DNA from: Lactiplantibacillus herbarum
GTDB taxonomy: Bacteria; Bacillota; Bacilli; Lactobacillales; Lactobacillaceae
Assembly: GCF_001039045.1 (NCBI RefSeq)
Contig: NZ_LFEE01000016.1
Location: 1-59,995 of the forward strand
Direction of reading: 5' to 3'
Length of the DNA: 59,995 bases
Each line of letters starts with the position of its first letter. Positions within the stretch are counted from its first letter, which is position 1. Under the pieces are notes generated by a model. The model saw only the letters and a program-made list of their open reading frames with translations, was not told the origin of the DNA and did no database searches. The position numbers and the translations under genes were made by a program. Shown here one piece after another: positions 19,025-27,325 of the stretch.

Positions 19025-19866
19025 TGGAAATGACTACTGCTGGACAAGCAAGTATTCGGCGCCGAAGCGGACTCGTGTTTAAGTATCTCCTGTTAGCTGT
19101 ACTAGCATTTGTCATTATCTTTCCATTTATATTGGGATTATGGACAAGTTTTTTACCAACGACTGAGATTGCTAAGGGATCGTTGCAAGGACACTTATCG
19201 TGGCAAAATTATCACGATGCTTTCACGCAGACTCCCATCTTACGCTACTTATTTAATAGTTTAGTAATCTCGCTCATTCAAATGGCGGCCCACTTGTTCT
19301 TCGCATCAATTGCGGCCTACGCCTTTGTCTTTCTGGAATTCAAGTATCGCGAGCAGCTATTCTACGTGGTACTGGCAACGATGATGTTACCATTCGAAGC
19401 CGAAGTCATTCCGAATTTTCAAACAGTACGGTCACTGCACCTACTTGATCACTATGCCGTCATGGTGATTCCATTCTTGACCTCAGCGTTTGGTATTTTT
19501 ATGTTGCGGCAAGCGTTTAAGCAGATTCCGTGGGACTTGAAAGAAGCTGCTGATGTTGACGGTTTATCGCACTGGCAATTTTACCGGCAAGTAGCGTTGC
19601 CTTATTCGAAAATCAGTTTATTGACGCTGGCGGCGTATAGCTTCCTTGGTAGTTGGAATCAATACTTATGGCCAATGCTAACGACGTTCTCTAATCGGCT
19701 TCGTCCAGTTCAGGATGGGTTGCGCCAACTCCATTCTGAAGAAACGGCTACTAATTGGGGCTTGATTCAGGCTAGTGCGGCAATCGTCGTGATCCCAACC
19801 TTAATTGTTTTATTCTGGGGTCAACGTTACTTCAAATCTGGATTGAATGAGGGCTCAGTAAAATGA
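19024..19866 (+). CDS. ugpE: Glycerol-3-phosphate ABC transporter permease
   Basis: A 280-aa six-helix permease that starts inside the ugpA stop codon (TAATG), so translation is coupled. The EAA loop is KEAADVDGLSHWQFYRQVALP. It partners UgpA in the membrane channel. Size and motif order are normal for MalG/UgpE-type subunits. Confidence 0.86.
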   Translation: MEMTTAGQASIRRRSGLVFKYLLLAVLAFVIIFPFILGLWTSFLPTTEIAKGSLQGHLSWQNYHDAFTQTPILRYLFNSLVISLIQMAAHLFFASIAAYAFVFLEFKYREQLFYVVLATMMLPFEAEVIPNFQTVRSLHLLDHYAVMVIPFLTSAFGIFMLRQAFKQIPWDLKEAADVDGLSHWQFYRQVALPYSKISLLTLAAYSFLGSWNQYLWPMLTTFSNRLRPVQDGLRQLHSEETATNWGLIQASAAIVVIPTLIVLFWGQRYFKSGLNEGSVK

Positions 19867-21227
19867 CAAGTTTAAAAACAGGGTGGCAACGTTACTGGCA
19901 ATGGTTAGTAGGAGTACTGGTTGTGTTGCTAGCACTAGGGGGCTTTGCCTACAACCGAACGCGCGCACATGCTGATACGGGACGCACCAAAGTTGTCTTC
20001 TGGCATGAAATGAAGGGCCCGGGACAAAAGGCTCTGGATAGCTATGTTAAGGAATTTAATCGTAAACAGTCTAAGTATGAAGTCGTTGCTGAATTTGAAG
20101 GTGGCTATAATGACGTGATTCAGAAGATTCTGAACACCCATGGCACCGCGGCGTCACCAGCATTATTTCAGTCAATGGATATTTCGACTAGTCAGATGTA
20201 TCACAGTGGCTTTACAACGCCAATGCAGAAGTTTGTAGATCGAGATCACTATGATTTAGATCAGATTATTCCTGGAGCCAAGGCGATTGATATGCGGCAG
20301 GGGCAATTACTGGCAATGACTTTTAATGCCTCGCAAACGGCACTGTACTATAATAAAGCCGTTTTACGCAAATACGGGATTACACCACCGCCCGTTGATC
20401 CAACGTACAGTGATATTACCCGGGTGGCTAAGGAAATCCACAGCAAGTCCCACGGTCAGGTCAAAGGGATGACGATGGAAGCTTATTCGTGGCTATTTGA
20501 ACAATTGGTTGCCAATGCTGGCGTACCGCTAACTAATCATGACAATGGTCATACGGGGAATGCCACTAAGGCTGACTTTACCAGTCCCGCTGCGATTAAG
20601 GCGATGGAATGGGTCAAAGAAAACATTGACGCCGGCGACTTTATGAACTTTGGTTCTGGTGGCAATGCTTCAGCTAACGAATCGGCCTCATTCTTATCTG
20701 GTCACTTAGGGATCTTCATGCAGTCATCAGCGTTAACGGGTCAGTTATATAAGACGCTGAAAAATGACCTAGGTGTCACGTACTATCCACGCCCAGACGG
20801 AACTAAAGCTAACGGAATTGCGGTTGGTGGGGCGGCACTCTGGATTGCCAATGATAAGCCAGCTGCCGTGCAAGATGGGGCTTGGGAATTTACCAAGTTC
20901 TTAGTTAATGCGCAGAATCAAGCAGATTGGCAAGCCAAGACGGGTTACTTAGCGGTCAATAAACAGTCTAAGGATGAACCTCAATTGAAGGCACTCTTCA
21001 AAAAGTCGCCGGTATTGGCAGTTTCTGGTGATCAATTGGCACGAACTAAGCCGAATAATACTAACTCAGGGGTCTTTGTCGATGGTTGGGTGCCAGCTCG
21101 TACTGCCATTCAAAATGCCATGCAGCAGATTTTTGCTGGCGAAGATATCAAGAAGTCGTTGACGACCGCTGAAAACACGTATAATAAAGTGTTAGAATCA
21201 AATAACCGTGCAAACGGGCGTAATTAA
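19863..21227 (+). CDS. ugpB: Glycerol-3-phosphate ABC transporter substrate-binding protein (no lipobox)
   Basis: A 454-aa cluster-B type solute-binding protein that overlaps ugpE by 4 bp. It reads VVFWHEMKGPGQKAL after the leader and has the expected fold length. The leader has a hydrophobic helix (about residues 15-29) and an AHADTG segment but no cysteine, so the usual lipoprotein anchor is missing. The protein is either held by an uncleaved helix or released by signal peptidase I. Confidence 0.83.
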   Translation: MTSLKTGWQRYWQWLVGVLVVLLALGGFAYNRTRAHADTGRTKVVFWHEMKGPGQKALDSYVKEFNRKQSKYEVVAEFEGGYNDVIQKILNTHGTAASPALFQSMDISTSQMYHSGFTTPMQKFVDRDHYDLDQIIPGAKAIDMRQGQLLAMTFNASQTALYYNKAVLRKYGITPPPVDPTYSDITRVAKEIHSKSHGQVKGMTMEAYSWLFEQLVANAGVPLTNHDNGHTGNATKADFTSPAAIKAMEWVKENIDAGDFMNFGSGGNASANESASFLSGHLGIFMQSSALTGQLYKTLKNDLGVTYYPRPDGTKANGIAVGGAALWIANDKPAAVQDGAWEFTKFLVNAQNQADWQAKTGYLAVNKQSKDEPQLKALFKKSPVLAVSGDQLARTKPNNTNSGVFVDGWVPARTAIQNAMQQIFAGEDIKKSLTTAENTYNKVLESNNRANGRN

Positions 21228-21247
21228 TTGGAAAGAGTTGAATAGTG

Positions 21248-21931
21248 ATGACGAGTACGTCGTTGATTTATGGGCACCGGGGTGTTCCGGTGAAGTTTCC
21301 AGAAAATTCATTAGCAGGATTTTCCTACGCAATCAGTCAACGGATTGATGGCTTGGAGTTTGACGTGCACTTAACCAAGGATCGGGTGCCGGTCATTATG
21401 CATGATGAACAAATTGACCGCACCACGGATGGACATGGAGCAATCGCAGACTATGATTTTGACGAGTTACGACAGTTTTGGTTGGCGAATGGGGAACCTG
21501 TGCCAGCGCTGGCTGAATTATTGGCCTTAGTCAGTGGGGAGGCGGTTCATCTTAACTTAGAATTTAAGACTGACCGGCATTACTATCCTGGTATTGAACG
21601 GATCGTTTTGCAGCTAGTTAAGCAAACTGATCTGGTCTATCCAGTGGTATTCTCGTCATTTAATCTCAAGACGTTGCAACGGGCCTATCAGCTTGAGCCA
21701 CAACAAAAGTATGCTTTTTTAACCTCAGCACATATCGGTAATCCTGATGAGTTTGCAGCTAGTGAACACTTAGAAGGACTGCATCTGGAACATTACCAGC
21801 CGGTAAAACGGGTTGCCGAACGTGTCTGGACGGTTGATGAACCGAGTGCCATGGAACCGTTATTTGCAGCTTCAGTGGCGGTTATTACCAATGATTTTGA
21901 ATTAGCTCGGCGTGTGAGAGCGACGGTATAA
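21248..21931 (+). CDS. ugpQ: Glycerophosphodiester phosphodiesterase
   Basis: A 227-aa GDPD-family TIM barrel. Motifs GHRG, EFDVHLTKDRVPVIMHD and LNLEFK supply the metal and catalytic residues. It hydrolyses glycerophosphodiesters to glycerol-3-phosphate and an alcohol. There is no signal peptide, so it acts in the cytoplasm on imported substrate. The ATG at 21248 is preferred over the adjacent GTG at 21245. It is the last gene of the operon. Confidence 0.88.
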   Translation: MTSTSLIYGHRGVPVKFPENSLAGFSYAISQRIDGLEFDVHLTKDRVPVIMHDEQIDRTTDGHGAIADYDFDELRQFWLANGEPVPALAELLALVSGEAVHLNLEFKTDRHYYPGIERIVLQLVKQTDLVYPVVFSSFNLKTLQRAYQLEPQQKYAFLTSAHIGNPDEFAASEHLEGLHLEHYQPVKRVAERVWTVDEPSAMEPLFAASVAVITNDFELARRVRATV

Positions 21932-21938
21932 GGACGAC

Positions 21939-21976
21939 AAAAAGCGAGTTTGGGTTTGAGCCCAAACTCGCTTTTT
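21939..21976 (+). terminator. Rho-independent terminator of the ugp operon
   Basis: AAAAAGCGAGTTTGGG pairs perfectly with CCCAAACTCGCTTTTT around TTTGAG. It would also work in the opposite direction. Confidence 0.93.
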
Positions 21977-21997
21977 GCATTTTCAAATATTTACTGT

Positions 21998-22122
21998 CGA
22001 AACGTGTGACAAAAGGCTGCTCCATCCGCTCGGTTGCATAAAGAATACAAACGATTGAAAATGCACAATCATTCGTATTCCTAGGCTATGCTCGGTAGCA
22101 ACCCGCCTTTTGTCCCACTCTT
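21998..22122. repeat. Palindromic intergenic repeat sharing ends with 16600-16846
   Basis: About 125 bp beginning CGAAACGTG and ending CACTCTT, the same ends as the tandem pair 5 kb upstream, but with a different interior. Arms pair ACAAAAGGC/GCCTTTTGT and ATACAAACGATT/AATCATTCGTAT. It ends just before the stop codon of the kinase gene. A degenerate piece, AAGAGCGGGATAAAAG, also occurs at about 9444. Confidence 0.75.
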
Positions 22123-22123
22123 A

Positions 22124-22771
22124 CTAAGCCGTAGTTGTATCGCGAATCTTAGCTAATTCAGCGTCGATCTGTGCTAAGACAGCTTTTTGGTTCTCAGGAT
22201 CTTCAAGATCGTAATGTTGTAAGTCGATCTTCATCTTAGGACTAGCATCGTATTCATCAAACCATTTACGGTAAGCTGACCACATCTTGTAGTAGTAAGA
22301 TTCTAGTTCAGGATTATTTTCAAATTGTTCGTAATCGCGACCGCGTTTCTTGATCCGGTAAAGAATCGTCTCAAAGTCGGTTTCGGAATAGACCATTAAG
22401 TCTGGCGCTTTTTTAGGAAGCTCAGTCAATTCGGTCATCATGTTGTCTAATAATTGTAAGTAGACATCGAGTTCAGTATCAGAAATATTACCTTCCGCAT
22501 TGTTTTCCGCGGTAAAGAGGGCATCTTCATAGATTGAACGGTCGAGAACGTTGTTGTCATCGGCCAATGCCTTCTTGATCATTGCAAAACGCTTGTTAAG
22601 GAAGAAAATTTGTAATAAGAAACCGTAGTTTTTAGGATCTGAGTAGTAGAGTGGCAACACTGGGTTGTCACCAACGGGTTCGTAAAAAGCTTTAGTTCCA
22701 AGATGATCGGCAATCATCCCTGTTAAAGTGGTTTTGCCGACACCAATCATTCCTGCTGTTATTATCACCAT
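22124..22771 (-). CDS. Deoxynucleoside kinase (dAK/dGK family)
   Basis: A 215-aa P-loop kinase with GMIGVGKTT at the N-terminus, the substrate-base motif EPVGDNPVLPLYY, the DRS motif in VLDRSIYEDALF, and the lid Arg region RIKKRGRDYE. It phosphorylates deoxyadenosine, deoxyguanosine or deoxycytidine for nucleotide salvage. Lactobacilli often carry two in tandem; here only one copy is in view. The prophage begins just upstream of its promoter region. Confidence 0.88.
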   Translation of the reverse strand: MVIITAGMIGVGKTTLTGMIADHLGTKAFYEPVGDNPVLPLYYSDPKNYGFLLQIFFLNKRFAMIKKALADDNNVLDRSIYEDALFTAENNAEGNISDTELDVYLQLLDNMMTELTELPKKAPDLMVYSETDFETILYRIKKRGRDYEQFENNPELESYYYKMWSAYRKWFDEYDASPKMKIDLQHYDLEDPENQKAVLAQIDAELAKIRDTTTA

Positions 22772-22890
22772 GATAGCCCCTCTTTATAAAAAATTGCACT
22801 ACATATTGTATAACAAAAACGGTCTCAATACCATATATATCAAGCCATTTGACATGGAAATTTAATAATGTCCCGCAAAATGTCCCACAG

Positions 22891-24036
22891 TTATAGATTT
22901 ACGATGCTGTCAATCTTGCTAGCTATTTCTTGATCACTGCCATCTAAAGAGTGGGCATAAACGCCTAATGTAATGTTTGCATTCGAGTGCCCAAGACGTT
23001 TAGCAACGTCGACTGGATTGATACCAGAGTTCAGTAAATAGGTTGCGTGGGTATGGCGAAGGCTATGGACAACATACTTATCTGATTCAATATCAGAATC
23101 TTTTAGAACTTGGCGGAAATTGTAATCAATAATTGCACTGCTGAGAGGGACGTTATGCTTAGACGATGTGAATACTAAGTGATCAGATTCAAAGCTTAGT
23201 TTCAGTCGAAGACACATTTTTTTCTGAATGAGTAAATAGTGCTTAAGCAATTTAATCAGCGATTGTGGTAAGGCTATAATACGAGTACCGGACATGGTTT
23301 TGGTTGGACCGGTACCAAGTGCATTGCGCGTCTTATTGATATTAACAGTTTTCTTCTCAAAATTAACATCAGTCCATCTGAGAGCCATTGATTCACCTAG
23401 ACGCATACCGGTAAGCTCTAACAATGAAAAAATTGTATGGAATTCTGGCTGCGACTTTGGAAGTTGTTGATTAAATTTGATAAGGTCCTGTTTACTAAGC
23501 GCTTGACGTGGTTTTCCTTTTGGTAGCTTAATACCACGTAGCTTATTCTTAGCAAGGACATCGTTTTCTACAGCGCTATTGATGAGAGCCATCATAATTC
23601 GATTGTGATTACCGACCGTGGCCGGCGACAAGTTTTCTAATAATGGATTGATAAAAAGCTGCTGGTACTTAGGCTTGGTCAGTTGATCCAATCGCTTATT
23701 TCCAAGTAGGGGAATAACATATCTATTGAATGAGTTTTTATAATTAACGCGTGTATTTGGGCGCCAATGTTCAGTGTTCATTGCAACGAATTGCTCAATC
23801 CATTGGGCAACGGTCATTGAAGAATCTAGTATTTGTTGAACGTCATTATTGGCGTATTTTATCTCCAACGCTAACTCTGCTTTATGGGCTAATAGTTCAG
23901 TTTTGAAGCCACGTTGTTGTTTCTCGTGGCGTTTACCAGTAAAGTCGTAATAAACGAACCTAAGTGCATATTTGGTGCCTTTTTTAGATTCATACGAGTA
24001 GATATTTTGATACTTTTTAGATTTAATTAGTTTCAT
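22891..24036 (-). CDS. int: Prophage tyrosine integrase
   Basis: A 381-aa tyrosine recombinase of the Tn916/phage integrase type. An N-terminal arm-binding AP2-like region (residues 1-60) is followed by a SAM-like core-binding domain and the catalytic domain. The catalytic residues are in GMRLGESMALRW (Arg), HSLRHTHATYLL (His-x-x-Arg) and GHSNANITLGVYAH (His and nucleophile Tyr). AAGGAG lies before the ATG. It marks the left end of the prophage and reads toward the attL junction, which should lie within about 22,830-22,890. The core cannot be defined without attR. Confidence 0.92.
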   Translation of the reverse strand: MKLIKSKKYQNIYSYESKKGTKYALRFVYYDFTGKRHEKQQRGFKTELLAHKAELALEIKYANNDVQQILDSSMTVAQWIEQFVAMNTEHWRPNTRVNYKNSFNRYVIPLLGNKRLDQLTKPKYQQLFINPLLENLSPATVGNHNRIMMALINSAVENDVLAKNKLRGIKLPKGKPRQALSKQDLIKFNQQLPKSQPEFHTIFSLLELTGMRLGESMALRWTDVNFEKKTVNINKTRNALGTGPTKTMSGTRIIALPQSLIKLLKHYLLIQKKMCLRLKLSFESDHLVFTSSKHNVPLSSAIIDYNFRQVLKDSDIESDKYVVHSLRHTHATYLLNSGINPVDVAKRLGHSNANITLGVYAHSLDGSDQEIASKIDSIVNL

Positions 24037-24055
24037 TGTTCAAGCTCTCCTTAAT

Positions 24056-24200
24056 TACGCGGGCAGCGTCAATTAATAAGGACTTGCAGGCAACACCTTC
24101 TTTCGTTATTATTTAAGTTGTAAAAAGGGTAGAGATATCCCTATTATGTATTTCAGGTGAAGCACATCTAACTTCTTGGCGGGAGGGGATGTGCTTTTTT
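24056..24200 (+). ncRNA. Candidate small RNA or leader with CGCGGGCAGCGT motif and terminator
   Basis: Plus-strand segment between the divergent direction of int and the next minus-strand gene. It begins with TACGCGGGCAGCGTCAATT (24056-24074), which is repeated exactly at 29693-29711. It ends with AGCACATC/GATGTGCT and six T (24161-24200), a terminator that works only on the plus strand. No plus-strand gene precedes that terminator and I find no coding frame longer than a few codons, so a short RNA is the simplest reading. The promoter is not clear. Confidence 0.35.
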
Positions 24201-24225
24201 AGTGATAGACAATTAATTACTCCAA

Positions 24226-24642
24226 TTAATTGTCTTGTTGAATTGCAGCGTAAGTTTTTTTGGTATCGAGGTTAATATCGTTTGAATCATTAACTGATAA
24301 TGTAAACTCATATATATCTTCAGCTACTATGTTCACAATAGGAGTATGAATTTTTATAACAGTACTGGCTCGTGTATGCTCTTTATTTGTGAAACTAATA
24401 TCATTCAAAGTAGTTTTGTCTAATTTATAAATATTTTTCGTTTCTACTATGCTTATATTTTCGCTATTTCTAATAGAAATGACTATTTGATATGTTTTAT
24501 CGATTTCAAAATCAAATAGCAAGGATTGTAAAATGAAATTATTTGATACAGGGAAGCTAGATATTCCATACCTTGCTATTGGTTTATCAGTTTCATCAGT
24601 ACTATATAAATAGTTTATTTTTTCTGCATGTATTTCAGCCAC
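24226..24642 (-). CDS. Hypothetical prophage protein, beta-rich
   Basis: A 138-aa acidic protein without signal peptide or membrane helix. Alternating hydrophobic strands (FILQSLLFDFEIDKTYQIVISI and a final IYEFTLSVND) suggest a beta-sandwich. It weakly recalls the DUF6941 layout, but I do not assign it. The region is AT-rich compared with the structural genes and lies among lysogeny-arm accessory genes, where superinfection-control or defence genes often sit. Confidence 0.55.
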   Translation of the reverse strand: MAEIHAEKINYLYSTDETDKPIARYGISSFPVSNNFILQSLLFDFEIDKTYQIVISIRNSENISIVETKNIYKLDKTTLNDISFTNKEHTRASTVIKIHTPIVNIVAEDIYEFTLSVNDSNDINLDTKKTYAAIQQDN

Positions 24643-24740
24643 TTTGTTTCCAACTTCCTTTAAATAGCAGATTTTTAAATGTTAAAGAGTTTCTTTTTTG
24701 TGTATTGGTAAACGCTAACTTGTTTTTGAAGTGGAAAAAT

Positions 24741-25199
24741 CTATTCAATTCGGGACTGAGTATGGCTTTTAGATTTATCTGACGTTGATTCCAAAGTTGT
24801 TCCGATTGAATTGTTAGATTGAGATACAATAATCGTTTGTTGCAGAAGTAGATTATCGTATTTATCCGCTTTTTCTTTGGCGTTTTTGTAATCATGTTCG
24901 ATGCGGTCAGTATATAGTCTTAAACGAGTGTATACTGATTTACAATTGTCATATAATACCCAGCCCCAAAAGGCAATAATGACAAGACCAGCAATTGCGG
25001 ATATAGTTAGGCCATATAGTTTTGCGGCAGTTGCAATTCCAATTAAAGCAGCTATCATCGCACTGATTACAACTGGTAGTCCCCATGGTTCCTGTTTAAT
25101 AACATCACATTCTTTCAGATTGACGCATCTTAATCTTAAACTTAGGATGCGCTGTTCTATTTTCATTTTCTGTAAAATGGTTTCTCTCAAACCTGACAA
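24741..25199 (-). CDS. Hypothetical membrane protein with cytoplasmic coiled coil
   Basis: A 152-aa protein with two adjacent hydrophobic helices (about residues 42-62 and 65-83) and a charged helical tail (YTDRIEHDYKNAKEKADKYDNLL). The TTG start at 25199 gives the longest frame; an ATG at 25166 is possible. Neither has a strong ribosome site. A 122-codon frame on the opposite strand looks like a shadow. Membrane proteins at this prophage position often act in superinfection exclusion; that is only a contextual guess. Confidence 0.5.
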   Translation of the reverse strand: MSGLRETILQKMKIEQRILSLRLRCVNLKECDVIKQEPWGLPVVISAMIAALIGIATAAKLYGLTISAIAGLVIIAFWGWVLYDNCKSVYTRLRLYTDRIEHDYKNAKEKADKYDNLLLQQTIIVSQSNNSIGTTLESTSDKSKSHTQSRIE

Positions 25200-25263
25200 T
25201 GATGCTTACGTGATTTATTTAATCGTGTACCACCAAGTGATCAGAGTAAAATCACCATTCAGT

Positions 25264-26139
25264 TTATAATTTGATTAGAAACTTTTTGCCACATTGCATA
25301 CAGATGGCATGATAACTTTTACCATGCTTACCAGCAAAAGCACCAATTGAAGCTCCAGCGACACCAAATGCAACTCCACCAACAATAGTTTTACCAGCAG
25401 AAAATTTACGTTTGTTGTCAAGAACTTGAATATTATTAGATTTGCATTTCGGGCAATGGGGGGCTTTGCCCGAAATTTTAGATTTTTCAGGAGCGTTTTG
25501 TGCAACAGAAATTACTTTTGTTTTCGGTTTATTTTCTTTCTGAGACGCTGGATGCCTATTTAAATCGTGAGAATTATCTCCGCTTTTTAGGAATTTATCT
25601 CCGCGCTCACTTAATGATTTGCTGTGCCCAATGATTAGCCAACAAGCAATAAATATAATTCGTCCTAACCAAGGAATATGGAGAAATAGTATATTGACAA
25701 TTCCTACAGCAATTCCCACACCGACACCAAATCCAAACCCAGTAGCACCGTCACCTTTCCAAAAAATCGGTTCTTTCTTTGTTTTATGGGTAGTGACTTC
25801 TGAGGACTCTTGGTTGTTATCTTCACTTGGCTCTGTATCAGTAGTAGTGTCTTCAGATGATTCATCATCAGAATCATCTGAGTCGAGAACAGACTGCTCG
25901 CTATTGTAAGTATTCAATAATTCGTTTATATCTAGTGCTTTGTTGCTATTGTAATAGTCATTTGCTACAGCAACGGTTAATAGTGACTTAGCAGCCAAAG
26001 CAATCTGATTGTTCTGTTTATCGTTAATCAAGCCAATTTTGGTAGCACAGTTTCGGCAGATAATACCATCTTGCAATTGATACTGATTAAATGTGGTTAG
26101 CTGTGTTTTATCAATTGGACATGGTTTATTATTTTTCAA
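25264..26139 (-). CDS. Double zinc-ribbon membrane protein of the lysogeny arm
   Basis: About 291 aa if started at the TTG at 26139, which has GGAGG 9 bases upstream; the longer frame to 26229 overlaps the next gene and lacks a site. The N-terminus carries CPIDKTQL and, 25 residues on, CRNC. An acidic Ser/Asp/Glu-rich linker follows, then a Gly-rich hydrophobic helix pair (GFGFGVGVGIAVGIVNILFL and the next helix). A second ribbon, CPKCKSNN and CMQCGKKF, is at the C-terminus with a Gly-rich hydrophobic hairpin between its knuckles. Function unknown. Confidence 0.6.
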   Translation of the reverse strand: MKNNKPCPIDKTQLTTFNQYQLQDGIICRNCATKIGLINDKQNNQIALAAKSLLTVAVANDYYNSNKALDINELLNTYNSEQSVLDSDDSDDESSEDTTTDTEPSEDNNQESSEVTTHKTKKEPIFWKGDGATGFGFGVGVGIAVGIVNILFLHIPWLGRIIFIACWLIIGHSKSLSERGDKFLKSGDNSHDLNRHPASQKENKPKTKVISVAQNAPEKSKISGKAPHCPKCKSNNIQVLDNKRKFSAGKTIVGGVAFGVAGASIGAFAGKHGKSYHAICMQCGKKFLIKL

Positions 26140-26182
26140 GGTGTCTTTCCTCCAAAGCATGGTGATATTACAAGTTATAGCA

Positions 26183-27244
26183 TTATATTTTTGATCCATC
26201 CTTATAACGGAAAATGGAAATAAAACCAATCATGCTAACAAGCATTGTGAGAATACCGAAAGTAACTAAATTACTTTTAGCTTCATCGGTCTGTGGCAAC
26301 ATATTGTTAATGCCTTTCTTAATTGCAGATGTACTGCTTACTGATGAAGATGCTTGGCTATTTGATTTGTTGTTACTATTGTCAGAGCTTGCTACTGACG
26401 ATTGTACACTAACAGTTTTAGTAGTAGTTGGTGTAGTGCTATTTGTGGTTGTCTTTGCTGCCTTTGTAGTAGCTGATGCAGTATTGTCTGTGGTTGTTTT
26501 CACTGCACTTGTAGTGGCAGTGGAGCTTCCATCGTTTTGAGCTTGATTATCAGTATTAGTTTTGGAGCTCTTAGTCGATGAGTTTGCTGAGCTAGTATCG
26601 ACTGAATTAGAATTTAAAGTACTGGACTCCGATGAGCTCTGAGTTGCTGAGCTAGAGGTATTTGATTCCGCTGAACTAGCACTGGACGAACTTTCACTAC
26701 CACTTTCGGATCCAGAGTCAGTGGCTGACCCAGCATTTACAACTGATAGCATTACAGGAACATCATCATTTACAAAAGTACTAGCCGTTTTGATTGGTAC
26801 CTGATTGGGTACAATCACCTTTGGAATCCTAACAGTCCCCTTAAAAATTTGACCATCAGTTACTCTCATAGCATAGACAGACATTGTCTCAGAATCAGGA
26901 AGAGACTGATAAAGGCTAGGGTTTTTAATGGCACTGTCAATATAAGCATCTTGTTTTGCTTGTGCCTCAGATATTGCTTGTGTGTTTGGTTCATAGATAT
27001 TTACTACATACTGATGGTATGCAGTCTTACGACGGGCAGAGTCGCTCATTTCTAGTACCCATTTACCGTTTTCATAACTTAATGTATCTGTACCATCACC
27101 AACGTTTCTGAACCATACGTCACCTTCAACTGGTTGAGAAACAGTAGCAGAGTAGTAGGTTTCAGCAGTTGCTTGAAGTGGTGTAGTAACACTAATCGTG
27201 CAGGCTGATAGAACTGCAATACTAAATAAAGTAACCTTTTTCAT
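26183..27244 (-). CDS. Prophage-encoded LPQTxE sortase-anchored Ser/Thr-rich surface protein
   Basis: A 353-aa protein with a signal peptide (MKKVTLFSIAVLSACTISV, cleavage near ATAET), a folded N-terminal domain (about residues 29-165) and a Ser/Thr/Asn-rich mucin-like stalk (about 170-310). The wall-sorting signal LPQTDEAKSN is followed by a hydrophobic helix and FRYKDGSKI. LPQTxE is the sortase motif typical of L. plantarum. GGAGGAAG precedes the ATG. It lies in the minus-strand lysogeny arm, so it is probably expressed in the lysogen and alters the host surface. The stalk is a plausible glycosylation target. Confidence 0.78.
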   Translation of the reverse strand: MKKVTLFSIAVLSACTISVTTPLQATAETYYSATVSQPVEGDVWFRNVGDGTDTLSYENGKWVLEMSDSARRKTAYHQYVVNIYEPNTQAISEAQAKQDAYIDSAIKNPSLYQSLPDSETMSVYAMRVTDGQIFKGTVRIPKVIVPNQVPIKTASTFVNDDVPVMLSVVNAGSATDSGSESGSESSSSASSAESNTSSSATQSSSESSTLNSNSVDTSSANSSTKSSKTNTDNQAQNDGSSTATTSAVKTTTDNTASATTKAAKTTTNSTTPTTTKTVSVQSSVASSDNSNNKSNSQASSSVSSTSAIKKGINNMLPQTDEAKSNLVTFGILTMLVSMIGFISIFRYKDGSKI

Positions 27245-27325
27245 GATACTTCCTCCAAAAATTTATTCCCCAATAAAATTCCCCATAGGCACCTTTTAAT
27301 GACATAAGACTATTGGTCAATTAAT

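Noticed and set aside
22800-22890. attL core site
   Set aside because: The junction must be here, but the right end of the prophage is outside the window, so no core repeat can be compared.
24901-25269. 122-codon plus-strand ORF opposite the two-helix membrane protein
   Set aside because: It is antisense to a better supported gene, has an unlikely composition and no neighbours on that strand.
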